Assembly: GCA_946478765.1 (NCBI GenBank)
Contig: CAMLDH010000182.1
Span: 1-7,577, forward strand
Source: an uncultured Oxalobacteraceae bacterium
Lineage (GTDB): Bacteria; Pseudomonadota; Gammaproteobacteria; Burkholderiales; Burkholderiaceae
DNA: 7,577 bases
Direction: 5' to 3'
The notes under the pieces were generated by a model that was given only the letters and a program-made list of their open reading frames with translations, ran no database searches and had not been told where the DNA came from. A program made the translations under genes and the position numbers. Of the stretch, positions 1 through 5,971 are shown in pieces; within the stretch, counting starts at the first letter, position 1, and each line of letters opens with the position of its first letter.

Positions 1-768
1 ATCACGATGCGCGCTGCGCTGGAAGCTGCCGGCCATGACACGGGAAAAATCGCATCGATCGCGCGCAACCCGGCCGATCTGCTCGGCTTTGTCGAAGTGC
101 ATATCGAGCAGGGTCCGGTACTGTTGCAGCGCGACCTGCCGGTCGGCATCGTGACCTCGATTGCCGGCAGTTGCCGTTACCTGCTTGAGCTGACCGGTGT
201 CGCCAGCCACGCGGGCACGACACCGATGGCGATGCGCAAGGATGCCGCTGCCGCGGCGGCGGAAATCGTGCTATTGGTCGAACAACGGTGCGGCCAGGCG
301 CCGTCGCTGGTGGGCACCGTCGGCCAGTTGCAGGTGCCGAATGGATCGGTCAATGTGATCCCCGGCGCGTGCCGCTTGTCGCTCGATATCCGCGCAGCCG
401 ATGATGCAACCCGCGACGCGGCAGTAGCCGATGTTTTGCAAGGCATTGAAGCGATTTGCGCCAGGCGCTGCATCGAATGGAAGCTCGATCTCGCGATGAA
501 AGCGCCGGCGGCGCCGTGCGCGCCGAGGCTGATGCGCCAACTGGCGGCAGCGACCGCACGGGCCGGCATCGCGCCGTTCGAACTGCCGTCCGGCGCCGGT
601 CACGATGCAATGGCGATGGCGGCGATTACCGATGTCGCGATGTTGTTTACACGCTGCGGCAACGGCGGCATCAGCCACAATCCGCTGGAAACGATGACGG
701 CGGACGATGCTGAAGTATCAGCGCAAATCCTGCTCGATTTTTTACGGCATTTTGAAACCGACATTTGA
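1..768 (+). CDS. Allantoate amidohydrolase / N-carbamoyl-L-amino acid hydrolase (M20 family), 5'-truncated by the window edge
   Basis: This is the C-terminal 255 residues of a zinc-dependent M20 amidohydrolase; family members run to about 410-420 residues, so roughly the first 150 lie left of the window. The frame is open from base 1, so the ATG at 7 is internal and not the start. Visible motifs, numbered from the first codon in the window, are the metal-ligand segment FVEVHIEQG (His34), the dimerisation/substrate segment SHAGTTPM (His70), the NVIPG segment near residues 118-122, SGAGHDA (His201), and the last metal ligand in SHNP (His226). The family removes carbamoyl groups from ureides: allantoate to ureidoglycine, or N-carbamoyl amino acids or N-carbamoyl-beta-alanine to the free amino acid. 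The remaining sequence cannot separate these substrates. The convergent glycerate kinase neighbour slightly favours allantoate, because glyoxylate from ureides can be salvaged through glycerate. The enzyme is expected to be cytoplasmic. It ends in TGA, 12 bp from the convergent gene's stop. Confidence 0.88.
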   Translation: MTMRAALEAAGHDTGKIASIARNPADLLGFVEVHIEQGPVLLQRDLPVGIVTSIAGSCRYLLELTGVASHAGTTPMAMRKDAAAAAAEIVLLVEQRCGQAPSLVGTVGQLQVPNGSVNVIPGACRLSLDIRAADDATRDAAVADVLQGIEAICARRCIEWKLDLAMKAPAAPCAPRLMRQLAAATARAGIAPFELPSGAGHDAMAMAAITDVAMLFTRCGNGGISHNPLETMTADDAEVSAQILLDFLRHFETDI

Positions 769-780
769 AACGGATTGTTT

Positions 781-2049
781 TTAAATAATCAGAATCGCAC
801 GGAAATCATTGACATTGGTACGCGTCGGACCGCTCACGACCAAATCGCCCAATGCACTGAAAAACCCGTAACCATCATTGTTGTCCAACATCTCGCGCGG
901 ACGTTGCGGCAAACCTGCGGCGCGCTCGATTGAATCAGGTTGATACAGTGCGCCCGCATTGTCTTCCGAGCCATCGATGCCATCGGTGTCGCACGCAATC
1001 GCGTGAATGCCCGGAGCGCCATCGAGCGCCACCGCCAGCGAAAGCAAAAATTCCGCATTGCGCCCGCCGCGTCCCTTGCCGCGCACCGTGACCGTGGTTT
1101 CACCGCCGGAGATCAGCACACAGGGCTTGCTGAACGGCTGGCCGCGCCGCGCAATGTGCTTTGCAATGGCCGCATGCACCAGGCCGACATCGCGCGCTTC
1201 GCCTTCCATTTCATCGGAAAGGATATGCGGCGTGATGCCTGCCGCACGGGCGGCAGCCGCCGCCGCTTCCAGCGCATGCTGCGCGGTGGCGATCACATAA
1301 TGCGCATTGCGTGCAAAACGCGGATCGCCCGGCTTCGGCGTTTCGCCGGCGCCGGACGCAAGATGCTGCTCGACGTTGGCGGGCGCCTCGATCCGGTACT
1401 TGCGCAAAATCGCGAGCGCTTCGGCGCATGTAGTGGGATCGGGCAGCGTCGGTCCGCTGGCGATGACGCCGGGATCGTCACCCGGCACATCCGAGATCAA
1501 CAGCGTCACCACGCGCGCCGGCGCACAGGCCAGTGCGAGACGGCCGCCCTTGATCGCCGACAGGTGCTTGCGCACGCAATTCATCTCGCCGATCGCCGCG
1601 CCGCTGTTCAGCAAGGCCTTGTTGATCGCCTGCTTCTGTGAAAGCAGGATGCCATCCGCCGGCAGCGCCAGCAGCGCCGATCCGCCACCCGAAATCAGGC
1701 ATAGCACCAGGTCGTTCCCGGATAAACCTTGCACCATCGCCATCATGCGGGCGGCGGCCTGCCGACCCGCTTCATCCGGCACCGGATGCGCAGCCTCCAC
1801 CACCTCAATCTTCTTGCAATCGGCGCCATGGCCATAGCGCGTGACCACCAGTCCCGCGATCTCGCCTTGCCAATGGTCTTCCACCACCTTCGCCATGGCT
1901 GCGGCGCCCTTGCCCGCACCGATGACGAGCGTACGGCCATTGGGCGAAGGCGGCGGCAGAAACGCGGGCAAACACTTCTGCGCGCTCACAGCATCGACCG
2001 CGCTGGCATATAAATCGAGCAAAAATTGACGCGGGTTAATCGCAGACAT
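781..2049 (-). CDS. ttuD: Glycerate 2-kinase (MOFRL family; often annotated as hydroxypyruvate reductase TtuD)
   Basis: The 422-residue protein has the usual full length for the GckA/TtuD class. Family hallmarks appear in order: GAGK (Lys47) followed by an Ala-rich helix, LISGGGSALLALP near 117-129, the NCVRKHLSAIKGGRLA segment, SDVPGDDPGVIASGPT near 186-201, GGRNAEF at the start of the MOFRL domain, CDTDGIDGSEDNAGA, and the closing SGPTRTNVNDF. The family phosphorylates D-glycerate with ATP to 2-phosphoglycerate, feeding glyoxylate- or tartrate-derived carbon into lower glycolysis. The older name 'hydroxypyruvate reductase' is a historical misassignment in this family. The ATG at 2049 is preceded about 10 nt upstream by AGGA, a moderate ribosome site, and the N-terminus FLLDLYASAVDAV is typical, so the start is credible. 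The gene is probably monocistronic: it points away from rpoH and meets the amidohydrolase tail to tail. I see no convincing terminator in the 12 bp between the two stops. Confidence 0.93.
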   Translation of the reverse strand: MSAINPRQFLLDLYASAVDAVSAQKCLPAFLPPPSPNGRTLVIGAGKGAAAMAKVVEDHWQGEIAGLVVTRYGHGADCKKIEVVEAAHPVPDEAGRQAAARMMAMVQGLSGNDLVLCLISGGGSALLALPADGILLSQKQAINKALLNSGAAIGEMNCVRKHLSAIKGGRLALACAPARVVTLLISDVPGDDPGVIASGPTLPDPTTCAEALAILRKYRIEAPANVEQHLASGAGETPKPGDPRFARNAHYVIATAQHALEAAAAAARAAGITPHILSDEMEGEARDVGLVHAAIAKHIARRGQPFSKPCVLISGGETTVTVRGKGRGGRNAEFLLSLAVALDGAPGIHAIACDTDGIDGSEDNAGALYQPDSIERAAGLPQRPREMLDNNDGYGFFSALGDLVVSGPTRTNVNDFRAILII

Positions 2050-2264
2050 GGCGGCAAATTCCTATCATTGGATTGGAGGAAGATACGCGGCAAGCAACGC
2101 CAGCCGTATCGACACAATTACAAGGGTACGCCTATTACAAATTGGGTTCGCTGTGAGATAACGCAACCTTCCAGATTGGTTCTACTCTAAAGTGAATATG
2201 AAAGATGCAATAAATACAGCTATGTTGATAGTATTTTAGCTATCCCAACCTTAGAAAACGGTCA
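2050..2264. other. Upstream half of the divergent kinase / rpoH intergenic region
   Basis: This AT-rich stretch lies between the glycerate kinase start and the CIRCE element. It must hold the kinase promoter and may hold further rpoH promoter elements. I see no open frame worth calling. On the - strand two copies of TGTAAT (complement of 2117-2122 and 2134-2139) resemble a -10 box but lack a good -35 partner. On the + strand TTGATA (2225-2230) resembles a -35 box but has no matching -10 at 16-18 nt. The copies of ATTACAA (2117-2123, 2134-2140) and of AGCTAT (2218-2223, 2238-2243) are short repeats that could be regulator half-sites or chance. Confidence 0.4.
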
Positions 2265-2291
2265 TTAGCACTCATTGCGGGAGAGTGCTAA
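2265..2291 (+). promoter_or_regulatory. CIRCE operator (HrcA binding site) upstream of rpoH
   Basis: The sequence is TTAGCACTC, nine bases, then GAGTGCTAA: both arms match the CIRCE consensus perfectly with the canonical N9 spacer. CIRCE is bound by the repressor HrcA, which loses activity on heat shock and is reactivated with the help of GroEL. The site lies 72 bp before the rpoH start codon and on the rpoH side of the intergenic region, so rpoH is the probable target. A perfect 9-9-9 inverted repeat is very unlikely by chance. Confidence 0.96.
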
Positions 2292-2294
2292 TAT
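2265..2294 (+). promoter_or_regulatory. Candidate sigma-70-type rpoH promoter overlapping CIRCE
   Basis: TTAGCA (2265-2270, 4 of 6 matches to TTGACA) and TAATAT (2289-2294, 4 of 6 matches to TATAAT) are separated by 18 nt. Initiation would fall near 2300-2302, leaving a leader of a little over 60 nt that begins just before the hairpin at 2306. HrcA bound to CIRCE would cover both boxes, which fits repression, but the boxes are mediocre and I find no better pair nearby. No good sigma-32-type promoter is visible either. Confidence 0.35.
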
Positions 2295-2305
2295 ACGTAT
2301 GAAAC

Positions 2306-2335
2306 GTTGATGCGGCCTCATTCTGGCCGGTCAAC
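2306..2335 (+). promoter_or_regulatory. Hairpin in the rpoH mRNA leader
   Basis: GTTGA (2306-2310) pairs with TCAAC (2331-2335), and CGGCC (2313-2317) pairs with GGCCG (2325-2329). This gives ten base pairs, a 2/1 nt internal loop and a seven-base apical loop. No T-tract follows, so it is not an intrinsic terminator. It ends 18 nt before the Shine-Dalgarno sequence and does not itself mask it. It could stabilise the 5' end, set the spacing of another fold, or be part of a temperature-responsive leader; the role is unknown. Confidence 0.55.
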
Positions 2336-2352
2336 TCTTAGATAAGGGAAGC

Positions 2353-2358
2353 AAGGAG
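2353..2358 (+). promoter_or_regulatory. Ribosome binding site of rpoH
   Basis: AAGGAG sits five bases before the ATG at 2364. It is a near-ideal Shine-Dalgarno sequence and fixes the start. A strong site on a heat-shock sigma factor mRNA makes any structure that could hide it relevant to regulation. Confidence 0.85.
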
Positions 2359-2363
2359 AAAGC

Positions 2364-3251
2364 ATGAAAGCACAATCGGCACTGATTCCTGCAAATAAGG
2401 CATTGGCACTTGGCTTTTCGGGCAGTTTAGGCAATATCGACGCCTATATCTCGGCCGTTAATCGCCTGCCGATGCTGACGCACGAGGAAGAGATGTCGCT
2501 GGCGCGTCGCTTGCGGGAGCAAAACGACTTGGCTGCTGCGCAATCTCTGGTGTTGTCGCATCTGCGTTTGGTGGTGTCTATTGCACGCGGCTATTTAGGC
2601 TATGGCTTGCCGCACGCCGACCTGATCCAGGAAGGCAATATCGGTCTCATGAAAGCGGTCAAGCGCTTCGATCCGGATCAGGGTGTGCGTTTGGTATCGT
2701 ACGCGATGCACTGGATCAAGGCCGAGATGCATGAGTACATCCTGAAAAACTGGCGTTTGGTGAAGGTTGCGACCACCAAGGCGCAGCGCAAGCTGTTCTT
2801 CAATCTGCGCAGCCATAAAGAAGGCTTGGATTCGATGACGCCGGACCAGGTCGATGCGCTGGCCAAAACGCTCAACGTCAAGCGCGAAGAAGTGATCGAG
2901 ATGGAAACTCGTCTATCGGGTCACGATATCGCACTGGAAGCGCCGACCGATGATGAAGACGACAAGTTTGCACCGATCGCCTACCTGTCGTCCGACACGA
3001 ACGAACCGACCAAGGTACTGGAAGCGCAGCAATTCGACCGCTTGCAAACGGAAGGCCTGGAAACGGCGCTCGGCAAGCTCGATGCACGCTCGCGTCGCAT
3101 TGTCGAAGCGCGCTGGCTGGCAAACGACGACGGTTCCGGCGCAACGCTGCATGAATTGGCCGACGAGTTCGGCGTATCGGCCGAGCGGATTCGCCAGATC
3201 GAGGCAGTTGCCTTGAAGAAAATGAAAGGTTCGCTTGCTGCTTATGCGTAA
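2364..3251 (+). CDS. rpoH: RNA polymerase heat-shock sigma factor RpoH (sigma-32)
   Basis: The 295-residue protein (284 in E. coli) is a group 3 sigma-70-family factor that directs RNA polymerase to heat-shock promoters for chaperones and proteases. Region 2 is intact: SLVLSHLRLVVSIARGY, then DLIQEGNIGLMKAVKRFDP (86 onward) and the region 2.4 segment HWIKAEMHEYILKNWR. The diagnostic RpoH box QRKLFFNLR is at residues 141-149 and separates this protein from RpoD and RpoS. Region 4.2 has a helix-turn-helix near 261-287, including the helix ERIRQIEAVALKKM. Residues aligned by eye with the E. coli region 2.1 turnover determinants (Leu47, Ala50, Ile54) are Leu56, Ala59 and Val63, so chaperone- and FtsH-dependent control is plausible. 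The start is set by AAGGAG five bases upstream. Likely control inputs seen here are the CIRCE operator and the leader hairpin. The gene is monocistronic and ends at a strong bidirectional terminator. Confidence 0.98.
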   Translation: MKAQSALIPANKALALGFSGSLGNIDAYISAVNRLPMLTHEEEMSLARRLREQNDLAAAQSLVLSHLRLVVSIARGYLGYGLPHADLIQEGNIGLMKAVKRFDPDQGVRLVSYAMHWIKAEMHEYILKNWRLVKVATTKAQRKLFFNLRSHKEGLDSMTPDQVDALAKTLNVKREEVIEMETRLSGHDIALEAPTDDEDDKFAPIAYLSSDTNEPTKVLEAQQFDRLQTEGLETALGKLDARSRRIVEARWLANDDGSGATLHELADEFGVSAERIRQIEAVALKKMKGSLAAYA

Positions 3252-3280
3252 GTTGTGCGTAAGCAAGGCATCACTGAATA

Positions 3281-3308
3281 AAAAAGGCGCTCAACCGAGC
3301 GCCTTTTT
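3281..3308. terminator. Bidirectional intrinsic terminator between rpoH and the SCO gene
   Basis: AAAAAGGCGCTC (3281-3292), loop AACC, GAGCGCCTTTTT (3297-3308) form a perfect 12 bp stem. The GC-rich core is flanked by T-tracts on both strands (T5CT4 on the + strand). It lies 29 bp after the rpoH stop and 14 bp beyond the SCO stop on the other strand, so it can end both converging transcripts. Confidence 0.93.
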
Positions 3309-3322
3309 CTTTTCCTGCTTGC

Positions 3323-3946
3323 CTATCCCTGCAACAGCAGCTTGAGGTCATGCACGATCGGTTCCGTTCCCTGCTCATGCCGCACGAACAGACGAATGCG
3401 GCCTTGCGGATCGAATACGTAGCTGCCGGCCGTATGGTCTATCGTATAGCTGCCCGGCGTCTTGCCCGGCACTTTCTGATAGAACACCTTGAATTCCGCC
3501 GTCACCTTGTCGGTCGCGGCCTTGTCGCCGAACAGGCCGAGGAAGCGCGGATCGAATGCCGGTACATATTTCGACAATAACGCTTGCGTGTCGCGTTCCG
3601 GATCGACCGTTATGAACAGCACCTGCAGCTTGTCCGCCAGCGGTCCCAGCTCTTTCATCACGGTCGCCATATCGGCCATCGTGGTCGGACACACATCCGG
3701 GCATTGCGTGTAGCCGAAAAATATCAGGACCGCCTTGCCCTTGAAGTCGGCCAGCGTGCGCGGCTTCCCGGTGTGATCGGTCAGCGCGAAATCTTTTCCG
3801 TATGCCAAACCGGTAACATCGGTGTTCTTGAATGCGGAGTTGGCGGGCGATAAAGTCATCTGCGCGCGATCCGTACCCTGCTTTTCGCTGCAGGCGGCAA
3901 GTGCCAGAAGTGCTGCAAAAGGAAGTGCAAAAGCGCGCAGATACAT
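3323..3946 (-). CDS. SCO1/SenC family copper chaperone, lipoprotein
   Basis: The 207-residue thioredoxin-fold protein belongs to the SCO/PrrC family, which delivers copper to, or reduces, the CuA centre of cytochrome c oxidase subunit II at the periplasmic face of the membrane. The N-terminus is a lipoprotein signal peptide with lipobox LAAC (Cys19), so it is lipid-anchored rather than held by a transmembrane helix. The copper site is complete: Cys82 and Cys86 in CPDVC and His171 in IDHTAGSYVFDP. Other family marks are DFKGKAVLIFFGYTQCPDVCPT and the ITVDPERDT segment. It is the last gene of the assembly operon, starting 7 bp after the ctaB stop. No clear Shine-Dalgarno is visible in those bases, so it is probably translated by coupling to ctaB. 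The start is supported by the well-formed signal peptide immediately after it. The bidirectional hairpin at 3281-3308 terminates it. Confidence 0.95.
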   Translation of the reverse strand: MYLRAFALPFAALLALAACSEKQGTDRAQMTLSPANSAFKNTDVTGLAYGKDFALTDHTGKPRTLADFKGKAVLIFFGYTQCPDVCPTTMADMATVMKELGPLADKLQVLFITVDPERDTQALLSKYVPAFDPRFLGLFGDKAATDKVTAEFKVFYQKVPGKTPGSYTIDHTAGSYVFDPQGRIRLFVRHEQGTEPIVHDLKLLLQG

Positions 3947-3953
3947 GGGGATA

Positions 3954-4838
3954 TCAGAAGAATAAATAATGATCGATCAACAGCGCGGCAAACAGCAGCG
4001 ACAGATAGATGATCGAATAAGCAAAGGTTTTACGCGCGAGGAGATCGTCGTAATGACGATAGATCCGCCATGCGTACCACAGGAAAATAGCGCCGAGCGC
4101 GCTTGCGCTCACCAGGTAGATCAAACCGCTCATGTGCACCGCATACGGCAGCATCGTGGTCGCCACCAACGCGATCGTGTACAGCCAGATATGGAATTGC
4201 GTGAATTTCAATCCATGCGTAATCGGCAGCATCGGCAAGCCGGATTTCGCATAGTCATCCCGGCGATACAATGCCAGCGCCCAGAAATGCGGCGGGGTCC
4301 AGATGAAAATAATCAGCACCAGGATCCATGCCTGCATCGGCACATCGTTCGCGATCGCAGCCCATCCCAAGGCTGGAGGCATCGCACCGGACAAGCCGCC
4401 GATCACGATATTCTGCGGCGTCGCGGGCTTGAGAATGATGGTGTACACCACCGCATAGCCGACGAAGGTAGCAAACGTGAGCCACATGGTGAGCGGATTG
4501 ACGAAGTTGTACAGCACCCACATGCCGATCCCGCCAATCACGCCGGAAAACACCAAGGTTTGCACTACCGTGATTTCGCCGCGCGCCATCGGGCGCCGCG
4601 CGGTGCGCGCCATGCGCGAATCGATTTCCCGTTCCACCAGGCAGTTGACGGCGAACGCGGCGCCGGCCAACAGCCAGATGCCGATGGTGGCGGCGACGAC
4701 GACTTTCCAGTTCGGCAAATCGGGGGTCGCCAGGAACATGCCGATGACCGCACAAAACACTGCCAGCTGCGTCACGCGCGGCTTGGTCAGTGCCCAGTAC
4801 TGGGCGAATCGGTTGGAATGTGCTGTCAGAGTAGTCAT
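3954..4838 (-). CDS. ctaB: Protoheme IX farnesyltransferase (heme O synthase)
   Basis: This polytopic UbiA-family prenyltransferase transfers a farnesyl group from farnesyl diphosphate to the vinyl group of heme B, giving heme O, the precursor used by CtaA. Taking the ATG at 4838 the protein has 294 residues, close to the family norm, and begins just before the conserved [12 protein letters not shown] (14-25). The first Asp-rich motif is N65-x3-E69-x3-D73 followed by MARTARRP; the second region is [15 protein letters not shown] (182-196) followed by GLPMLP. I count about eight or nine hydrophobic segments. An in-frame ATG at 4880 would add 14 residues and overlap ctaA by 32 bp. I prefer 4838 because it gives a 10 bp gap after the ctaA stop, has GAG a suitable distance upstream, and avoids a polar extension. 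It is the fourth gene of the operon. Confidence 0.95.
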   Translation of the reverse strand: MTTLTAHSNRFAQYWALTKPRVTQLAVFCAVIGMFLATPDLPNWKVVVAATIGIWLLAGAAFAVNCLVEREIDSRMARTARRPMARGEITVVQTLVFSGVIGGIGMWVLYNFVNPLTMWLTFATFVGYAVVYTIILKPATPQNIVIGGLSGAMPPALGWAAIANDVPMQAWILVLIIFIWTPPHFWALALYRRDDYAKSGLPMLPITHGLKFTQFHIWLYTIALVATTMLPYAVHMSGLIYLVSASALGAIFLWYAWRIYRHYDDLLARKTFAYSIIYLSLLFAALLIDHYLFF

Positions 4839-4848
4839 GCGTGGGATC

Positions 4849-5964
4849 TCATGCAGACGATAAGCGCGTTGCCGCGTCAAGGCTGGCGATCGTCTCGGCC
4901 GGAATTCGAGCCTTGTAGTTTAACATGGTCAGCAAAAGCACAAGGAGCGCCGCGCCGCCGTTGTGCGCAACCGCAATCGCGAGCGGCCAGTCGAGGAAAA
5001 TGGTCGATATCCCGGTGGCAAATTGCATCGCGATCACAATCAACAGCCAGCGCCCGGTTTTGCGCAAACCATCGATCTTGATTACCTTGTGGCCGAGCCA
5101 TGCAATCAGCGCGATCACGACGAATGCAAACATGCGATGCGTCCAGTGGATCGCGGTCAGCGCCGGGAAAGGCAGATATTCGCCGCCGGCTGTTTTACCC
5201 AAGCCGCGCCACAGCGCAAAGCCATTTGCAAAGTCCATCTGCGGCAACACCACGCCATTGCAGAGCGGGAATTGCGTGCATGCCAGCGCAGCGTAGTTTG
5301 TGCTGACCCAGCCGCCCAGTGCGATCTGGATAACAAGCAACGCCATGATCGCAAGCGCTGGCGTACGCAATGCAGATGCAGACGGGGCAACCGTGGCATG
5401 CAGGCTTTGCCGTGCCGCCTGCCAAGTCAGCAAGGCCAGCAGGAGCATGCCCAGCAACAGGTGCGTGGTCACAATGATCGGCTGCAGTTTCAGCGTGACG
5501 GTCCAAGCGCCGAACGCGCCCTGCAGGCATACAAAACCAAATAGCAAGGTCGGGAACCACGGAGCGAATGACGCCTCCTTGCGTGCCGATCCATACCACC
5601 TGCGCCAGCTGATCACCATCAGGGCGATGATCAATACGCCAATGCCCATGGCTAGGTAGCGGTGAATCATTTCGATCCAGGCTTTCATGACCGTCACCGG
5701 GCCGGTCGGCATCAATGCTTCCACAGTACGGATCTCCGCATGCGCCTGAAACGGATTCGCCTGACCGTAACACCCCGGCCAATCGGGGCAACCGAGCCCG
5801 GAGTCGGTCAGCCGCGTAAATGCACCGAACATGATCAGGTCGAAGGTCAGGAACAGCGTCACCCACACCAGCTTGCGGTACTTGTTGGCGTCGCTCGATA
5901 CCCATACCATTGCCAGCGGCAACATGGCGGCCAGCAGCGCGGTGACGGCGAGTTGAATCAGCAT
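4849..5964 (-). CDS. ctaA: Heme A synthase (COX15/CtaA family)
   Basis: The 371-residue membrane protein with about eight transmembrane segments oxidises the C8 methyl of heme O to a formyl group, producing heme A for the aa3 oxidase. The two four-helix halves each carry a His pair: His101 (EMIHRY) and His168 (TTHLLLG) in the N-half, His276 (WTHRM) and His334 (AHNGGAALL) in the C-half. Glu98, next to the first His, is the conserved acidic residue. The loop after helix 1 has [19 protein letters not shown] with Cys59 and Cys65; the C-half loop has Cys229 and Cys235 (CTQFPLC). Both periplasmic cysteine pairs of this subtype are therefore present. The ATG lies 7 bp after the stop of the upstream gene, with AGGA about 10 nt before it. 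Its position directly before ctaB in one operon matches their successive reactions. Confidence 0.96.
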   Translation of the reverse strand: MLIQLAVTALLAAMLPLAMVWVSSDANKYRKLVWVTLFLTFDLIMFGAFTRLTDSGLGCPDWPGCYGQANPFQAHAEIRTVEALMPTGPVTVMKAWIEMIHRYLAMGIGVLIIALMVISWRRWYGSARKEASFAPWFPTLLFGFVCLQGAFGAWTVTLKLQPIIVTTHLLLGMLLLALLTWQAARQSLHATVAPSASALRTPALAIMALLVIQIALGGWVSTNYAALACTQFPLCNGVVLPQMDFANGFALWRGLGKTAGGEYLPFPALTAIHWTHRMFAFVVIALIAWLGHKVIKIDGLRKTGRWLLIVIAMQFATGISTIFLDWPLAIAVAHNGGAALLVLLLTMLNYKARIPAETIASLDAATRLSSA

Positions 5965-5971
5965 GGCGGAA

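Noticed and set aside
754..795. Possible terminator between the convergent hydrolase and kinase genes
   Set aside because: Only CCG/CGG can pair near the short T-run, so there is no stable hairpin.
940..1641. Open frame of 233 codons on the + strand inside the glycerate kinase
   Set aside because: It is Arg/Ala-rich low-complexity translation opposite a clearly conserved enzyme; no domain or ribosome site supports it.
2225..2254. TTGATA as the -35 box of an upstream rpoH promoter
   Set aside because: No acceptable -10 hexamer occurs 15-19 nt downstream (the bases are CAACCTTAG-like).
4839..4880. Fourteen-residue N-terminal extension of CtaB from the ATG at 4880
   Set aside because: It would overlap ctaA by 32 bp and add a polar stretch not typical of the family; the ATG at 4838 gives a normal length and spacing.
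3969..5081. Long open frame of 370 codons on the + strand opposite ctaB and ctaA
   Set aside because: The product is rich in Arg, His and Gln with no recognisable domain, and it runs antisense to two genes with full catalytic motifs. It is a codon-bias shadow in GC-rich DNA.
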